A stretch of DNA of 29,144 bases from Candidatus Thorarchaeota archaeon (GTDB lineage Archaea > Asgardarchaeota > Thorarchaeia > Thorarchaeales > Thorarchaeaceae): the NCBI GenBank assembly GCA_018238825.1, contig JABCSP010000004.1, forward strand, positions 1-29,144, given 5' to 3'. Within the stretch, counting starts at the first letter, position 1. The number at the start of each line of letters is the position of its first letter. A model generated the notes under the pieces. The model ran no database searches and was not told where the DNA came from. It was given only the letters and a program-made list of their open reading frames with translations. This document shows positions 15,610-22,306 of this stretch, piece by piece. The position numbers were made by a program, and so were the translations under genes.

Positions 15610-15662
15610 GTGGCAGCTCATGGGCTTGTCACACGCTCGCGCAGTGCACATTTCCCATAACG
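15610..15662 (-). ncRNA. 5S rRNA-like 3' half (helix IV/V domain), inverted copy
   Basis: The complement of 15610-15662 aligns with the 3' half of the 5S gene at 15929-16043 over 53 bases with 44 identities. A core of 25 bases is identical (15627-15651 against 16003-16027). The outer helix is different on both strands yet still pairs: TTTGTGG/CCACAAA in the 5S gene becomes TTATGGG/CCCATGA here. Three base pairs have both members changed. The 3' terminal AGCTGCCAC is kept. The matching 5' half of 5S is not found upstream. The element ends 12 bp before the ATG of the DUF1512-like gene and would form its 5' untranslated region. Confidence 0.7.
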
Positions 15663-15880
15663 AAAATCAGCACATCGACTTGAGTCCTATCTCCTCTCTT
15701 GCACTAATTTACAATGACTCGACTTGAATTGTATATAGAGATAGTCACAAGAATTGTTTCATCCTAGCTCAGACTATAATACGTTCATAAGCATAAAAAG
15801 GAAGCACTCAGTTGTGATGAGCTTTGGACTAGGCAATCTTCCTACTAGACTATAACTTCAAAGATGAGGGGAAAAAAACC

Positions 15881-15894
15881 TTGCCCGATGGCAA
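15881..15894. promoter_or_regulatory. Dyad just upstream of the 5S TATA box
   Basis: TTGCC-CGAT-GGCAA is a perfect 5-bp inverted repeat ending 2 bp before the TATA box of the 5S gene. It could be a BRE-adjacent regulator site or a chance hairpin. Confidence 0.3.
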
Positions 15895-15896
15895 TC

Positions 15897-15903
15897 TTTA
15901 AAA
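15897..15903 (+). promoter_or_regulatory. TATA box of 5S rRNA
   Basis: TTTAAAA centred 29 bp before the predicted 5' end of 5S rRNA at 15929, the standard archaeal spacing. Confidence 0.65.
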
Positions 15904-15928
15904 CCGAACGCATAAAACAACGTCTTGA

Positions 15929-16043
15929 TGGCGGCCATAGGCTCCAGGGAGATACCTGATCTCAGCCGAACTCAGCAGTCAAGGCTGGAGCCGTTTGTGG
16001 AGATGTGCACTGCGCGAGCGTGTGACAGGCCACAAAGCTGCCA
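15929..16043 (+). rRNA. rrf: 5S ribosomal RNA
   Basis: About 115 nt. Terminal helix I is TGGCGGC (15929-15935) with GCTGCCA (16037-16043). The conserved loop-B/helix-III region reads CCTGATCTCAGCCGAACTC then AGCAGTCAAG, matching the universal 5S pattern CGAACTC...AGT.AAG. The helix IV/V domain is TTTGTGG...CCACAAA around a GCGA tetraloop. A TATA box lies 29 bp upstream, and pyrimidine-rich TATTTCTCCTTTTACT follows the gene and may terminate it. The gene stands alone, away from 16S and 23S genes, as is common in archaea. Exact ends could shift by 1-2 nt. A tail-to-tail protein gene ends 12 bp downstream. Confidence 0.95.
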
Positions 16044-16055
16044 CTATTTCTCCTT

Positions 16056-16718
16056 TTACTCATCAACCCACCAACGTTGTACATTGAGCCATTGAGATTC
16101 CAGTTCTTTGAATACTCTTTCCGCGTCTTCTGTATTATCTCGGAGCCATTTCTTTAGGATTGCCCGTTTTCGTACATCATTTGGAGGTGCAATAATTGCC
16201 AACTTCATAGCTTCCTTTTCACCAGCTGTAGTCCATCTCCATGATACGGTAACATTTCCTGATTTTCTATGATAATGAACAGAAACTGGTGAAACACTCA
16301 AACGGACTCTCAAGCTCTCAACGATTTGTTTTTCATCTTGTATAAAATTACTTGGATTATCTGTTACAAGCTGATATAATCTCTTAGCTGCTTGAGCTGT
16401 CTTTGCATCTTTAGAGTCCCTTAGTTTCTTGAGCTTACCAACTGGGAGTCTCCATCTAGGTCCTTCTTTCTTCCCATGATCCTTGATTAAATCAATCTCA
16501 TCTTTTCCAATACCAAATTGTAACATAATCGAATGATTACATGATATCCTTCCAGCTCTAACAGAACCATCTTCAGGAATTGTATCTGCCGTAAAAGCAC
16601 ATGCCACTTCCCAAGTCATCGCTTCTAGAAACTCTCTGTTAAGTTGAGGATTATGTTTAGTTTTATTTCCAGGTTTTAGTCCCATTTTCTGTAGTATAAT
16701 CCCAATGATTTTGGGCAT
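16056..16718 (-). CDS. Hypothetical protein, partner of the 689-residue protein
   Basis: 220 residues from the ATG at 16718; a TTG one codon earlier (16721) is the alternative. The stop of the upstream gene and this ATG form TGATG, a typical translation-coupling junction. No family is recognised. The protein is basic (many Lys/Arg) and Trp-rich at its end (ESQWLNVQRWWVDE). Residues 25-100 contain several short blocks that look structured (EFLEAMTWEVACAF, DGSVRAGRISCNHSIMLQFG, GPRWRLPVGKLKKLRDSKD). A strand pair follows (VHYHRKSGNVTVSWRW). The charge would suit nucleic-acid contact, but no known DNA- or RNA-binding motif is present. Co-expression with the large unknown protein is very likely; the pair probably forms a complex. 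Confidence 0.7.
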   Translation of the reverse strand: MPKIIGIILQKMGLKPGNKTKHNPQLNREFLEAMTWEVACAFTADTIPEDGSVRAGRISCNHSIMLQFGIGKDEIDLIKDHGKKEGPRWRLPVGKLKKLRDSKDAKTAQAAKRLYQLVTDNPSNFIQDEKQIVESLRVRLSVSPVSVHYHRKSGNVTVSWRWTTAGEKEAMKLAIIAPPNDVRKRAILKKWLRDNTEDAERVFKELESQWLNVQRWWVDE

Positions 16719-18787
16719 CAAACATTTGTAGACATTTGATCTCTTATCTTTGACAACTCTTTTCTCTTAGACCTCGCTTGGGATAGGAACGCACTCACAT
16801 CATCATCCCAAGTTCCGTCCTCTTTTAGGAGTCGTTGGTATAGATTGTGAGTATAGCTCTGGAAAGTTGAGGGCCTCAAGCATCGTATGGTTAGTCCGTG
16901 TTCCATTCCCAATGGAGGTAATTTTGAAGCTAGTTCATATGCAGACATTTCTGGCAATCTTGTTAGAAGGATAGATTGTTTCCCATCATCCCCAAGCATC
17001 ATGAGTGTGGTAGGTGTGAAATCAAGAAACGCACTACTAATCGAGGTCACCTTCTCTGGAGGCCCATGAATAACTGTAGCTAGTGAAATAAGATTCTGAT
17101 TTGATGCTTCATAGAAAAGCTGAATTATATTCCTGTCTGAGAGGTCAGTCAATAGATTCTGAACTCTTTTACTATTGAAACCCCAAGGTGCGAGGTACTC
17201 GTCTCTTTCTAGACCTGCTAATCTGATTCCTTCTGATGCGAGATCTATTGCTTTTGCTTCTTCTTGATTAATACGATAACTACCAATATTCTTACCAATC
17301 CGAAATTGGTTTGTTAGTTTCTTGAATGAACTTGTCTTTTCAATAGAGGCTAAAATCCTATCAGTTGGAATCTCCCAAGCTTTCTTTTTCTTATCAAAAA
17401 GTACAATATTAGAAGTTCGTACTATCAGGTCCACATCAATTACATTTGGTAAAGCTCTCTTTACCTGAATTGCTGCTGCTGGAGGCATAACCATGACATG
17501 GAGATAAGGCGTACTATCACCCGCTCTTCCCAGACGAGTTATGAATTCCATATGTCTGTGTGGCCATCTATACGCTGCTCCAAGGTAAACTAATTTGGAA
17601 AGTCCTAGTGACCTATGATTTACTCGGCCCAAAAGTCTGAGTTCATATACCAATATTGCAAGTCTCTTTTTCCAAGATTCAGTGGACTTCTTTGCGGCTG
17701 TTTTCGTTATTGGTAGTTTATCAATTACTTTCCCTTTCTCTCTCAATTTCTCCAGAATATCCACTGCAATATCAGACCAATTTGGAAATTGCTCAACAGT
17801 TTTTTGCCAAAATAAGAGCCAAGGAGAATCCGGTATAGATTGGGCAATTGTTCTAGTGGGTGAGATTAAGTCCTTTCTATCTGCTTGAGTCAATATTTTC
17901 AGATACTGAGGCCATTCGACATTATCTGTCATACACATTAAATGCCCCTCTAGTAATGCTCCCAGTATTGGGAATGACCAGAATTTGTACAGGTAGTCTA
18001 TTGGATCTTCCACTGGAAGTTCATTTTTCAATACAAAAGTTAGAAACAGCATTAGCTGTTCTTGAACAGCAACAGGGAATGAAGGTGGAATAAGTGGCGA
18101 AAGAGTTTCCCTCATTGTCTTTCCAAGTTGGAGATTTGGGATGGAAATATCACCCAGAATTCTACCAAATTCTATCCAGGAAACAGATGGGTCATCCAAA
18201 ACACTCAGGATTTCTTCTCTTTCTGCAGAAGGAACTGCAGACCATATGGTCTGATACCAAATCCCCCTAAATTCTTGACTATCAATTATAGAGAGAGCTT
18301 CAGATTCATACGGGAAGATGGTATGTGCTTCATGTATTTGACCAGTAGTTAGATCTGCGATAGTAAGCCAAAGTTTGGAACTATTATTTATCTCTTGAAT
18401 AATGTATAGACCATGCTCCTTTCCGCTTCTCATTCTACCATAGAATCCTTGCGATGATGGAGGAAATATTTCCTCTGTGTATTGTCCACCTTGTGGAGAA
18501 TAAGGTCGAGTGGTCAATAGATGTGGTTTTAGTCTTATTTCAACAGGGTTTTCTAGCGAGTATGTCTGATGATTATTATTTATCCCTTGGACGAATTGCT
18601 CTGACATTTCGTACAGAGTAAATTGCTGTTCATTACCTGATACAATCTCACCTGAATCAAGTTTAATGGACATTCCTCTACTATCAATTACTATTGATCC
18701 CGTAGTGCATTCTCCGTCAATCCAAACTCGAACATTTCCAATCTCAGATGAAGACAAATGAATGTGCTCCTTAGAGGAATATATCAC
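16718..18787 (-). CDS. Large hypothetical protein, first gene of an unknown two-gene operon
   Basis: 689 residues; no family recognised. There is no signal peptide and no clear membrane helix. The first 130 residues look beta-rich (HIHLSSSEIGNVRVWIDGE, GSIVIDSRGMSIKLDSG). The middle 200-400 are helical and tryptophan-rich (WSDIAVDILEKLREKGK, SWKKRLAILVYELRLLGR). Residues 405-460 form a conserved-looking core with LGLSKLVYLGAAYRWPHRHMEF and the loop GRAGDSTPYLHVMVMPPAAA. The C-terminal 200 are mixed and end in a basic helix (SQARSKRKELSKIRDQM). Neither ATPase, nuclease nor methyltransferase motifs are complete. The gene is upstream of, and overlaps, the 220-residue gene, with the pair set between 5S rRNA and tRNA-Trp. 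AT content is slightly higher than in neighbours, which could mean a lineage-specific or acquired module. Confidence 0.75.
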   Translation of the reverse strand: MIYSSKEHIHLSSSEIGNVRVWIDGECTTGSIVIDSRGMSIKLDSGEIVSGNEQQFTLYEMSEQFVQGINNNHQTYSLENPVEIRLKPHLLTTRPYSPQGGQYTEEIFPPSSQGFYGRMRSGKEHGLYIIQEINNSSKLWLTIADLTTGQIHEAHTIFPYESEALSIIDSQEFRGIWYQTIWSAVPSAEREEILSVLDDPSVSWIEFGRILGDISIPNLQLGKTMRETLSPLIPPSFPVAVQEQLMLFLTFVLKNELPVEDPIDYLYKFWSFPILGALLEGHLMCMTDNVEWPQYLKILTQADRKDLISPTRTIAQSIPDSPWLLFWQKTVEQFPNWSDIAVDILEKLREKGKVIDKLPITKTAAKKSTESWKKRLAILVYELRLLGRVNHRSLGLSKLVYLGAAYRWPHRHMEFITRLGRAGDSTPYLHVMVMPPAAAIQVKRALPNVIDVDLIVRTSNIVLFDKKKKAWEIPTDRILASIEKTSSFKKLTNQFRIGKNIGSYRINQEEAKAIDLASEGIRLAGLERDEYLAPWGFNSKRVQNLLTDLSDRNIIQLFYEASNQNLISLATVIHGPPEKVTSISSAFLDFTPTTLMMLGDDGKQSILLTRLPEMSAYELASKLPPLGMEHGLTIRCLRPSTFQSYTHNLYQRLLKEDGTWDDDVSAFLSQARSKRKELSKIRDQMSTNV

Positions 18788-19245
18788 TTATTCATAAGAG
18801 CACTCTTTTTAGAATTGCTCATCAATCATATGTTTCCATTTGTATTGAAAAAGAAGCAAGATTGCCCCCAAATAGGGGACAATGAATGTGGTTTATCATT
18901 TGAGATGATGTTAACTGATGAAATTGAGAACGTACCGAATTCACCACGGTTCCGGCACACTAGGGCTAAAGTCAGGTATCATTGTATATTCACACTCACA
19001 TGTAGGTTAGTGTATTTTGAAAGTAGACACCATATTCTTTGATAGTAGCTAATTCAATGGTAAAAAGTATCAAAATCCTGCAATGATGAAGAAAATCGAA
19101 GGTATATTGATGGGTGGTTTATTAGGTTCAAAAAGCACCAAAATAACTAGAATGAAGATTGGTGTTTGAACTTCATTTGACACAGCTCAATGGAGCAATT
19201 GACGAAAACTTCTTAACCCAACTCCTGTTTTTCACTCTCAACACC
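18788..19245. other. 458 bp gene-free region upstream of tRNA-Trp
   Basis: AT-rich; short open frames here have no coding character. It contains one clear hairpin (18861-18883, listed separately). A CTTAAC stretch near 19212-19217 lies at about the right distance (about 30 bp) to be the tRNA promoter. I checked a GATGATG...CTGATGA pattern near 18904-18922 for a C/D box guide RNA, but the boxes are only a few bases apart. Confidence 0.5.
18861..18883. promoter_or_regulatory. Stable dyad upstream of the unknown operon
   Basis: ATTG-c-CCCC-aaata-GGGG-a-CAAT pairs over 8 bp with one C/A mismatch. It is 74 bp before the start of the minus-strand 689-residue gene, in a position suited to an operator or a leader hairpin. 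Confidence 0.4.
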
Positions 19246-19381
19246 GGGGACGTGGCCTAGTCCGGTATGGTAACGGGCTCCAGATCTGGGCTCATTTCGA
19301 GCCTTGAAGACAAGGGGTCAATATCTACCCGTTGCTGAAGACACTCGTCGATCGGGAGTTCAAATCTCCCCGTCCCCACCA
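19246..19381 (+). tRNA. tRNA-Trp (CCA anticodon) with intron, CCA tail encoded
   Basis: Acceptor stem GGGGACG (19246-19252) pairs with CGTCCCC (19371-19377); A73 at 19378, and CCA (19379-19381) is encoded. The D arm reads GCCT-AGTCC-GG-TA-TGGT. The anticodon loop CTCCAGA puts CCA at 19280-19282. The T arm is GGGAG-TTCAAAT-CTCCC. The anticodon stem ACGGG (19273-19277) must pair with a 3' strand that lies after an intron. Using CTCGT at 19344-19348 gives a standard 5-nt variable loop CGATC and a 59-nt intron between positions 37 and 38. This is the classic site in archaeal tRNA-Trp. An alternative pairing partner CCCGT exists 16 bp earlier. Confidence 0.92.
19284..19342 (+). other. tRNA-Trp intron (position 37/38)
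   Basis: 59 nt with three small stems: GGCTC-ATTTC-GAGCC, TTG-AAGA-CAA (CTTG/CAAG when extended) and GGGT-CAATATCT-ACCC. TGAAGACA occurs twice, the second time across the 3' splice site. No C box (RUGAUGA) is present, so unlike the euryarchaeal tRNA-Trp intron it does not look like a C/D methylation guide. A textbook bulge-helix-bulge motif was not clearly resolved; the best one has a C/A mismatch. Confidence 0.65.
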
Positions 19382-19443
19382 ATTTTCTTCCAAGTATCGT
19401 ATCATCCATAGTTGTAATAAGGTCCCTCATCATCTAATGATGT

Positions 19444-20133
19444 ATGACCAATGACGGAACCAGTCTTCGAGGTATTGCAGGTATTGATGAGGCTGGTCGA
19501 GGCCCTATGATGGGTCCGATGGTGATTTGTGGGATTTTGGTTGAATCGGGAAGACTTCATGAACTAATTGCGATTGGAGCTAAAGATTCTAAGACTCTCA
19601 CTCACAAACGTCGACTAATACTGAAAGAGAAGATAGAGAAAGTTGCCTCAAAGATTGAGCTTCGAACTGTTTCTGCAGCTGATATTGACCGCTTAAGGAA
19701 ACGAACTACCCTGAATGAGATTGAGGTTGAGGCGTTTGCATCTATAGCTAAAGTTCTGAATCCTCGGGAGATTTATCTTGATGCAGCAGATGTGATTGCT
19801 GAACGTTTTGGTACTAAGATTGGCAAACTTAGTGGAATTGCTGCAAAGGGTGCAATAATTGTTTCAGAACATAAGGCAGACTCAAAGTATCCCATTGTAT
19901 CCGCAGCTTCAATCATTGCTAAAGTAGAACGTGACCATACGATTGAAACTTTTCACAAGAAGTATGGTGATTTTGGTTCTGGATATCCAAATGATCCAAA
20001 AACTGTGAAGTTTGTTAGACATCTGGTTAGAGATGGAAAGAAACTACCACCTATCATCAGAAAAAGTTGGAAGTCAGTTACTAGAATGATTGATGAAGAA
20101 TCAACAGACCAGACAAAATTAGACTCATTCTAG
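19444..20133 (+). CDS. rnhB: Ribonuclease HII
   Basis: 229 residues. Cleaves RNA in RNA-DNA hybrids and at single ribonucleotides in DNA during repair and replication. The active-site carboxylates are all present: D15 and E16 (GIDEAGRGP), D113 (YLDAAD) and D146 (HKADSKYP). The GSGYP motif with the conserved tyrosine is at 178-182. The C-terminus QTKLDSF fits the QxxLxxF core of a PCNA-interacting (PIP) box, which would tether the enzyme to the sliding clamp, as known for archaeal RNase HII. The gene follows tRNA-Trp by 63 bp in the same direction and ends one base before the stop codon of the convergent HTH regulator gene. Confidence 0.96.
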   Translation: MTNDGTSLRGIAGIDEAGRGPMMGPMVICGILVESGRLHELIAIGAKDSKTLTHKRRLILKEKIEKVASKIELRTVSAADIDRLRKRTTLNEIEVEAFASIAKVLNPREIYLDAADVIAERFGTKIGKLSGIAAKGAIIVSEHKADSKYPIVSAASIIAKVERDHTIETFHKKYGDFGSGYPNDPKTVKFVRHLVRDGKKLPPIIRKSWKSVTRMIDEESTDQTKLDSF

Positions 20134-20134
20134 G

Positions 20135-21088
20135 CTAATCCCCAGACCTCTCTTCGATGATTTTTTTGAGTTCTCGAGGTTTATCAATATCATCTAATTC
20201 GAGCTGTCTGATGACTGGAAGGTCTACTACATTTTCATCACTTTGTCCTTCTTCTACGATGATAACAGCATCTGCCTCTGTAACCTTTGATACACTCTTG
20301 AGAATCTCCATGCGTTTCTTCAGGCTCCAACTCTTGAGTGAACCAATTCCTGAGATTAATGGTGCATCATCTTCTTTTGCTGCTACATGGAACGGTGCAC
20401 GGTCAGTCCAAAGTACCTTCATCCCTAATCGAGCAAAGAACTCATTGACCCGCACTTCCAGAACATCTGTTGGAGCCCCATGCTGCATTGTTGGAATATC
20501 TGCTCGCTCCTGAAGAAGGTCGATGGGTATCATCAAATCTGTTTCAAGAACTTTCTCAAGTCGTTCAGCAATGTCTATACTAACATCCATCTCATCTTTT
20601 TCATAGGCCAGAACAGCTCTTGCTGATACTTGGATACAGTCTGCAAGATTTCCTGTTGACATCTGTTGTTCCAATCTTGCTTCTCGTAGTTTGGCTCCAT
20701 TGATGGCTACCAGTCTGCCACCTCTCTGTGCAAATTCTTTTGGCATTCTCTTTTCAACGATCATGCTTTGAAAACTACGAGGCGCGATAGTAGACACTCC
20801 ATGTCGCTTGTAGACAACCCCTGAATCAAGTTGCCCTTTTCTTGTTTTATGACCAACAATTAATGGTGTTGCGTTAAAGAAATGAGCTACAAGTTGAAGG
20901 GCATCTGCATCTTCCTTGGTCAGAGCATCAATATTCGATAATACTTTGACTAAGAGAAGTTGTTCTCCTTTTCGAGCAACTAAATCAAAACAGCTTGGTC
21001 TCACATCACATTGCGAAGATAGACTAAACCCGGCCTCATCTAATTGAGAAATGAGTTCTTGTGTGAGTCGGGTTCTTGCTTTTGTCAA
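20135..21088 (-). CDS. Archaeal HTH-type regulator (COG1395-like)
   Basis: 317 residues from a TTG at 21088; an in-frame stop lies just upstream and the nearby ATG at 21101 is out of frame. Residues 10-115 form a nuclease-like or ligand domain (SCFDLVARKGEQLLLVKVLSNIDAL). A lambda-repressor type HTH follows at about 127-185 (LREARLEQQMSTGNLADCIQVSARAVLAYEKDE). The rest is a C-terminal domain ending in an acidic helix. This domain order matches a group of archaeal regulators of unknown target. It is on the same strand as UPF0216, fibrillarin and Nop5 with a 55 bp gap, so it may be the last gene of that operon. Autoregulation or control of the cluster is inference. Confidence 0.85.
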   Translation of the reverse strand: MTKARTRLTQELISQLDEAGFSLSSQCDVRPSCFDLVARKGEQLLLVKVLSNIDALTKEDADALQLVAHFFNATPLIVGHKTRKGQLDSGVVYKRHGVSTIAPRSFQSMIVEKRMPKEFAQRGGRLVAINGAKLREARLEQQMSTGNLADCIQVSARAVLAYEKDEMDVSIDIAERLEKVLETDLMIPIDLLQERADIPTMQHGAPTDVLEVRVNEFFARLGMKVLWTDRAPFHVAAKEDDAPLISGIGSLKSWSLKKRMEILKSVSKVTEADAVIIVEEGQSDENVVDLPVIRQLELDDIDKPRELKKIIEERSGD

Positions 21089-21143
21089 TCTTTTCGACCA
21101 TTATTCAATCAGTGATGAATCCTTTTCAGGATATCTAATAGTA

Positions 21144-21614
21144 CTAGTTCTTCAAAGAATCACTTTTCTTGGTATCTCTTGATGTAGTGAATACAATTCC
21201 AAGACTTGTTGTGGATGGCATCTTCTGTCTGATAATCTGTACTTGCGGTCTTGAAAGCTGCTCAACTGGTTTCCAAGTAGCTAAATTTTCCCATGCTAGG
21301 TCATCATATCCTAGGATTTTATGAACCATGAATAATTCAGTTTTGTTTCCCGATACTGAATGAATCCCTGGTCCGTAATCAATGCGTCTTAGTAAGACAA
21401 TAGGGAGTCTAATAGAATTGTGAAATTGCTTTGGAACCTCATTGCTTAACCACTCAAGTTCTTCAGCCTTAAAGACTGATTTTTCACCAGAACGGGTCAT
21501 GAAATGCGGATTTTCTTCCTTGAGAAGATGTGCAAGACGGGTTCTCGCGCGTGGTAGATGGTCATTTAGAGTATCGATATCATGTTCAATCAACTTGTCT
21601 ATTTTGGAGTTCAC
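21144..21614 (-). CDS. UPF0216 family protein
   Basis: 156 residues from a GTG whose bases overlap the fibrillarin TGA. The signature of this archaeal family is visible: PRARTRLAHLLKEENPHFMTRSGEKSVFKAEELEWL, then HNSIRLPIVLLRRIDYGPG and a V-x-G-x-K-T-E strand. The function of the family is unknown. The 45 residues after the usual core (VEQLSRPQVQIIRQKMPSTTSLGIVFTTS) extend it. The 4-bp overlap with flpA implies translational coupling, so a role connected with rRNA or tRNA methylation or ribosome assembly is plausible but unproven. Confidence 0.88.
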   Translation of the reverse strand: MNSKIDKLIEHDIDTLNDHLPRARTRLAHLLKEENPHFMTRSGEKSVFKAEELEWLSNEVPKQFHNSIRLPIVLLRRIDYGPGIHSVSGNKTELFMVHKILGYDDLAWENLATWKPVEQLSRPQVQIIRQKMPSTTSLGIVFTTSRDTKKSDSLKN

Positions 21615-22306
21615 GTCATATCCTCCGTCACCCGACAGACTACGAATCTATGATCCTTCTCTAAAGGTTCAAGATTAATATTCTCAACTATCTCTAGACC
21701 TCTATTGTCAAGTTCCGCTATCTCTCTACTATAGACCTCTTCAAGACTTGATGTTGAATCAATGCTCCGTGCTTTAATTGCTAACATTCCCCATGCACCA
21801 AAAGAACAGAAAGTCTTCAGATTCTCATATAGAATGCTGGCCTGATTTGGTTGCGCTACATCCTGATAGACCACTTCTATGGTTCCTGATACCAGTGGAG
21901 CATATCGAGTAGGATGTCTGGCATCATCTAAAATGGGAATTATATTGGGCCGAACAGCAGCAAGCTGAACTAAATCTCTTACAGTCCGTTGGGAGAACTC
22001 GACGGCATAGATTACACCATTTGGTCCAACGATATCGGAACAGTGACTTACTGTAGTACCTGATGCTGCTCCTAGATACAGAACCTTTGATCCAGGTTGG
22101 ATTGGCATTTCTCTCAATCCTCGTTTGATTGCAGCAGAGAGCTTGGACCTTCTCGGTGACCATAGTCGGAATTCATCTTCTCCTTCTTTAACTAATTTTT
22201 CCCCATAGACACTAGTTCCTGGAACAAGTGACTTGGTGGATATTGATTTCTGCTCTCTGTCAGTTATTGAGTAGACTCCAGAGAATTTGTAAGGTTCAAC
22301 TTTCAA
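21611..22306 (-). CDS. flpA: Fibrillarin-like rRNA/tRNA 2'-O-methyltransferase
   Basis: 231 residues from a TTG overlapping the nop5 stop, with GGAGGT upstream. It is the catalytic subunit of C/D-box RNPs, transferring methyl from SAM to ribose 2'-OH at guide-specified sites. The N-terminal part includes YGEKLVKEGEDEFRLWSPRRSKLSAAI. The SAM fold shows VLYLGAASGTTVSHCSDIVGPNG and YAVEFSQRTVRDL, then DDARHPTRY and the YQDVAQPNQ strand, followed by LAIKARSIDST. These contain the fibrillarin K-D-K-H catalytic residues (last part KDHRFVVC). It is co-translated with nop5, the usual archaeal arrangement. Confidence 0.96.
   Translation of the reverse strand: MKVEPYKFSGVYSITDREQKSISTKSLVPGTSVYGEKLVKEGEDEFRLWSPRRSKLSAAIKRGLREMPIQPGSKVLYLGAASGTTVSHCSDIVGPNGVIYAVEFSQRTVRDLVQLAAVRPNIIPILDDARHPTRYAPLVSGTIEVVYQDVAQPNQASILYENLKTFCSFGAWGMLAIKARSIDSTSSLEEVYSREIAELDNRGLEIVENINLEPLEKDHRFVVCRVTEDMT

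Larger units (their letters stand above)
15663..15928. other. Divergent intergenic region between DUF1512-like gene and 5S rRNA
   Basis: 266 bp, AT-rich, with no open frame of interest. It must hold the promoters of both neighbours. The 5S TATA box and a small dyad are listed separately. I see no 5S 5' half on the minus strand here. Confidence 0.5.

Noticed and set aside
15597..15651. N-terminal extension of the DUF1512-like frame (MCTARACDKPMSCH...)
   Set aside because: These codons lie across the 5S-like element, contain four cysteines unlike the rest, and the conserved protein can start at the ATG at 15597.
15663..15760. Complete second 5S rRNA gene on the minus strand
   Set aside because: The region where its 5' half should lie shows no helix I partner and no CGAACTC...AGT.AAG block.
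18898..18925. C/D box guide RNA (GATGATG ... CTGATGA)
   Set aside because: The boxes are only a few bases apart, leaving no room for a guide, and no D box follows at the right distance.
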